Source: Lysobacteraceae bacterium (GTDB lineage: Bacteria; Pseudomonadota; Gammaproteobacteria; Xanthomonadales; Xanthomonadaceae). Taken from it: a stretch of DNA of 7,231 nucleotides. Both the position numbers and the translations under genes were made by a program. This document shows positions 5,547-7,231 of this stretch, in pieces. How positions within the stretch are numbered: position 1 is the first letter of the stretch; each line of letters begins with the position of its first letter. The stretch is taken from contig DMID01000180.1 of assembly GCA_003449195.1 (NCBI GenBank), positions 1 through 7,231 on the forward strand, written 5' to 3'. Below the pieces are notes generated by a model. The model searched no databases and was not told the DNA's origin. It saw nothing but the letters and a program-made list of their open reading frames with translations.

Positions 5547-5680
5547 CCTGTTTGCGATCTGTCGCGAGTGCCGCCGGATGGCGTGTCGTGGAGCGCGGCA
5601 AATGCAGTGGACCGATGTCCATGAGCCTTGCGGACACCGCAGGCGCGCCATCCGGCAGGCACGGCAAGATCGCAGGCAGG
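5547..5680. repeat. 134-bp imperfect inverted repeat (MITE-like relic or structured RNA)
   Basis: The space between the aldo/keto reductase stop and the glutaredoxin promoter is dominated by one long imperfect inverted repeat. The outer arms 5547-5560 and 5667-5680 pair over 14 positions, two of them T-G. A 5-bp block follows (5568-5572 with 5658-5662), then a perfect 11-bp block, GCCGGATGGCG (5573-5583) with its complement (5646-5656). The inner 62 nt include a small hairpin, TGGAC-CGAT-GTCCA (5608-5621). CTCAG occurs as a direct repeat on both flanks (5540-5544 and 5683-5687). The right CTCAG contains the stop codon of the neighbouring gene. No ORF is credible inside. The repeat structure is seen; its nature is open. 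Confidence 0.6.
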
Positions 5681-5683
5681 TTC

Positions 5684-6568
5684 TCAGCCTTTCGCGGCGG
5701 AGGCGGCCTTGCCGGCAGCGTCCAGCTCGGCGAATTCGGCATCGCTCAGCACGATGTCGGCGGCAGCCACGTTCTGCTCCAGGTGGGCAAGCTTGCCGGT
5801 GCCGGGGATGGGCAGCATCACCGGGCTGCGCTTGAGCGTCCATGCCAGCGCGATCTGGCTGGGCGTGGCGGCATGCGCGGTGGCGATGCGGTCGAGCACG
5901 CTGCCCGGTTTGGCCAGTTCGCCGGCCGCCAGCGGGAACCACGGGATGAAGCCGATGCCGTGCGCGGTGCAGTGATCCAGCACCGCCTCGCTGGTGCGGT
6001 CCACCAGGTTGTAGCGGTTCTGCACGCTGGCCACCGGGAACACCTTGCGGGCCGCTTCGATGTCTTCCACCGACACTTCGCTCAGCCCGGCCAGGCGGAT
6101 CACGCCCTCGTCGATCAGCTGGCGGATGGCACCGAACTGCTCCTCGCGCGGCACCTTCGGGTCGATGCGGTGCAGCTGCCACAGGTCGATGCGCTCCACG
6201 CCGAGCTTGCGCAAGCTCTTGCAGGCCTGCTGGATCAGGTATTCGGGCCGGCCAACGGGGATCCACACGTTCGGGCCGGTGCGGGTCAGGCCGCCCTTGG
6301 TGGCAATCACCAAGCCGGCCGGGTACGGATGCAGCGCTTCGCGGATCAGCGGTTCGGACACGTCCGGGCCATAGGAATCGGCGGTGTCGATGAAGTCCAC
6401 GCCCAGCTCCGGCAGGGCGCGCAGCGTGCGCAGCGCCTCGGCGCGGTCAGGTGGGTCGCCCCAGATGCCGTCGCCGGTGACGCGCATCGCGCCGAAGCCG
6501 AGGCGGTGGATTTCAAGCTCGCCGCCAAGGCGGAACGTGCCGGAATGCTGTGCGGAAGGACGGGACAT
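5684..6568 (-). CDS. Aldo/keto reductase family oxidoreductase
   Basis: A 294-aa NAD(P)H-dependent aldo/keto reductase with a (beta/alpha)8 barrel, expected to reduce carbonyls to alcohols in the cytosol. The start is ATG 6568, preceded by GAGG 8 nt upstream; an in-frame ATG at 6595 has no ribosome site. The catalytic tetrad is complete: Asp61 (FIDTAD), Tyr66 (SYGPDV), Lys91 (IATKGG) and His133 (WQLHRID). The N-terminal strand pair LEIHRLGFGAMRVTGDGIWG (18-37) and SVQNRYNLVD (181-190) are typical. The C-terminal cofactor site is IPGTGKLAHLEQN (254-266). It resembles E. coli YdbC-type enzymes, several of which are pyridoxal reductases, but the physiological substrate cannot be read from the sequence. 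The gene stands alone between two intergenic gaps. Its C-terminus is Ala/Lys-rich and ends at the edge of the inverted repeat. Confidence 0.93.
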   Translation of the reverse strand: MSRPSAQHSGTFRLGGELEIHRLGFGAMRVTGDGIWGDPPDRAEALRTLRALPELGVDFIDTADSYGPDVSEPLIREALHPYPAGLVIATKGGLTRTGPNVWIPVGRPEYLIQQACKSLRKLGVERIDLWQLHRIDPKVPREEQFGAIRQLIDEGVIRLAGLSEVSVEDIEAARKVFPVASVQNRYNLVDRTSEAVLDHCTAHGIGFIPWFPLAAGELAKPGSVLDRIATAHAATPSQIALAWTLKRSPVMLPIPGTGKLAHLEQNVAAADIVLSDAEFAELDAAGKAASAAKG

Positions 6569-6834
6569 GGAAAACCTCGGAAGTCTGAATGACACCGGCG
6601 CCAGCGCGCCGCGTGGTCGAAAGGGATGGAGACGGATCGGCCGGATTCAAAGAGGCCATCGGCGGAACGCTGATTTCGGACGATGGGCCGTGCACGGCAG
6701 GCCGGTTGACAATTGGCCGCATCAGGCGGGTTTGCTGCTTCGGCAGATGCAGCGAACGCGCGCAGCCTGCGTCGGCATCCGGCAGTGCGCCGGCACGGCA
6801 CGGGGAACATGGGAGTCCCGCCACGGGGAGGCAT
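6569..6834. other. Intergenic region upstream of the aldo/keto reductase gene
   Basis: This 266-bp gap lies between the SGNH hydrolase stop and the aldo/keto reductase start and must hold the latter's promoter, unless it is read through from upstream. I see no convincing -10/-35 pair on the minus strand. It contains a perfect 12-bp palindrome, GCCGTGCACGGC (6687-6698), about 119 bp before the start codon, which could be a regulator site. It also has a plus-strand TTGACA at 6706-6711 without a fitting -10. No clear terminator follows the SGNH gene. Open frames here have poor codon use and are arginine-rich, so I call no gene. Confidence 0.4.
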
Positions 6835-7231
6835 TCAGGCCGATGGCCGTCCGGCAAGCGCATGCGCCGCCGCCGGCAGCAGCGCATCGACCCACAGCGC
6901 ATGCATCGCGGCGGATGGATGCAGGCCGTCGTCGGCCAGCATGGTCGGTTCGGCACCGCGCTCGCGGGTGATGCCGGTGATGTCGACGTAGGCCACGCCG
7001 CGTGCCGTGCAGACTGCCTTGGCAGCGGCGTTGAACGCGTCGATCTCGGCGGCGATGCGGGCCGGGCCGCGCGCGTCCCGTGCAGCGAACGGGCTCACGC
7101 CCCAATCCGGAATGGAGGGCACCAGCACGCGCCCGGCAAGTCCGTCGGCAAAGCCGATGGCACGGTCGAGCAGGGCGGCGAACTGTACCCGGTAGTCGTC
7201 CACATCGCGGCCGCGGTACTGGTTGTTGACG
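6835..7231 (-). CDS. SGNH/GDSL hydrolase family protein (partial, 5' end outside window)
   Basis: The frame is open from the right edge of the window to the stop at 6835-6837, giving the last 131 residues of a protein that starts beyond 7231. The visible part begins VNNQYRGRDVDDYRVQF, which is block III of SGNH hydrolases in the sub-group with G-x-N-N-QYRGR. It continues with LVPSIPDWGVSPFA (36-49 of the visible part) and ends with block V, the catalytic DGLHPS (Asp101, His104). Nucleophile block I (GDS) would lie outside the window. These enzymes are esterases or lipases of the lysophospholipase L1 kind; some are exported, but the N-terminus is not visible. An internal GTG at 7203 is not the start, because conserved residues precede it. 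Confidence 0.88.
   Translation of the reverse strand, partial: VNNQYRGRDVDDYRVQFAALLDRAIGFADGLAGRVLVPSIPDWGVSPFAARDARGPARIAAEIDAFNAAAKAVCTARGVAYVDITGITRERGAEPTMLADDGLHPSAAMHALWVDALLPAAAHALAGRPSA

Noticed and set aside
5573..5656. Enterobacterial REP/BIME element suggested by GCCGGATGGCG
   Set aside because: The resemblance to the E. coli REP core is short, the arms are 62 nt apart instead of forming a compact REP, and the genome type is not enterobacterial.
3359..5662. A 767-codon minus-strand frame that would join degV to a long N-terminal extension
   Set aside because: The DegV part has its own ATG at 4303 with a strong ribosome site. The extension overlaps the glutaredoxin fusion gene in another frame and is arginine-rich nonsense, so it is not a fusion protein.
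6706..6711. Plus-strand TTGACA as a -35 element
   Set aside because: No -10-like hexamer lies 16-18 bp downstream, and no plus-strand gene follows.
6346..6834. Minus-strand 162-codon frame starting just after the SGNH stop
   Set aside because: It runs into the aldo/keto reductase gene in another frame, is rich in Arg, Ala and Pro, and has no ribosome site or motif.

Overview
The window looks like chromosomal DNA of a high-GC proteobacterium, most likely a gammaproteobacterium of the Xanthomonadales (Lysobacteraceae) type. This rests on the strong G/C bias at third codon positions, the frmRAB-type formaldehyde operon, and a three-domain monothiol glutaredoxin architecture that I associate with that group. 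The taxonomic call is an inference. I see no rRNA, tRNA, CRISPR, phage or transposase gene.

Left part, plus strand (1-2921). The 3' end of an unrecognised gene (1-168) is followed by a strong intrinsic terminator (218-247). A compact promoter/operator (262-279) then drives a four-gene formaldehyde detoxification operon. The genes are frmR (formaldehyde-sensing CsoR/RcnR-family repressor), frmA (S-(hydroxymethyl)glutathione dehydrogenase), a small DUF3658-like protein of unknown role, and frmB (S-formylglutathione hydrolase). Formaldehyde reacts with glutathione spontaneously. FrmA oxidises the adduct to S-formylglutathione, and FrmB hydrolyses that to formate plus glutathione. The small protein lies between the two enzyme genes with gaps of 1 and 2 nt, so it is almost certainly co-translated with them.

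Right part, minus strand (2988-7231), convergent with the frm operon. In transcription order it holds a truncated SGNH/GDSL hydrolase, an aldo/keto reductase, a 309-residue fusion of monothiol glutaredoxin, a cysteine-free A-type (IscA-like) domain and rhodanese, a DegV/FakB-like fatty-acid-binding protein, and a 112-aa protein of unknown function. The last two probably form one unit. A hairpin between the convergent 3' ends may terminate both sides.

Non-coding features to note: an RcnR/FrmR-type operator (ATACT-GC6-AGTAT) overlapping the frm -10 box; a perfect 19-bp dyad upstream of degV; a terminator-like hairpin after the glutaredoxin gene; and a 134-bp imperfect inverted repeat between the aldo/keto reductase and glutaredoxin genes, flanked by CTCAG direct repeats. 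That repeat could be a MITE-like relic or a structured RNA. The strongest candidates for undescribed biology are the DUF3658-like gene inside the formaldehyde operon and the glutaredoxin fusion whose central Fe-S scaffold-like domain has lost its cysteine ligands.
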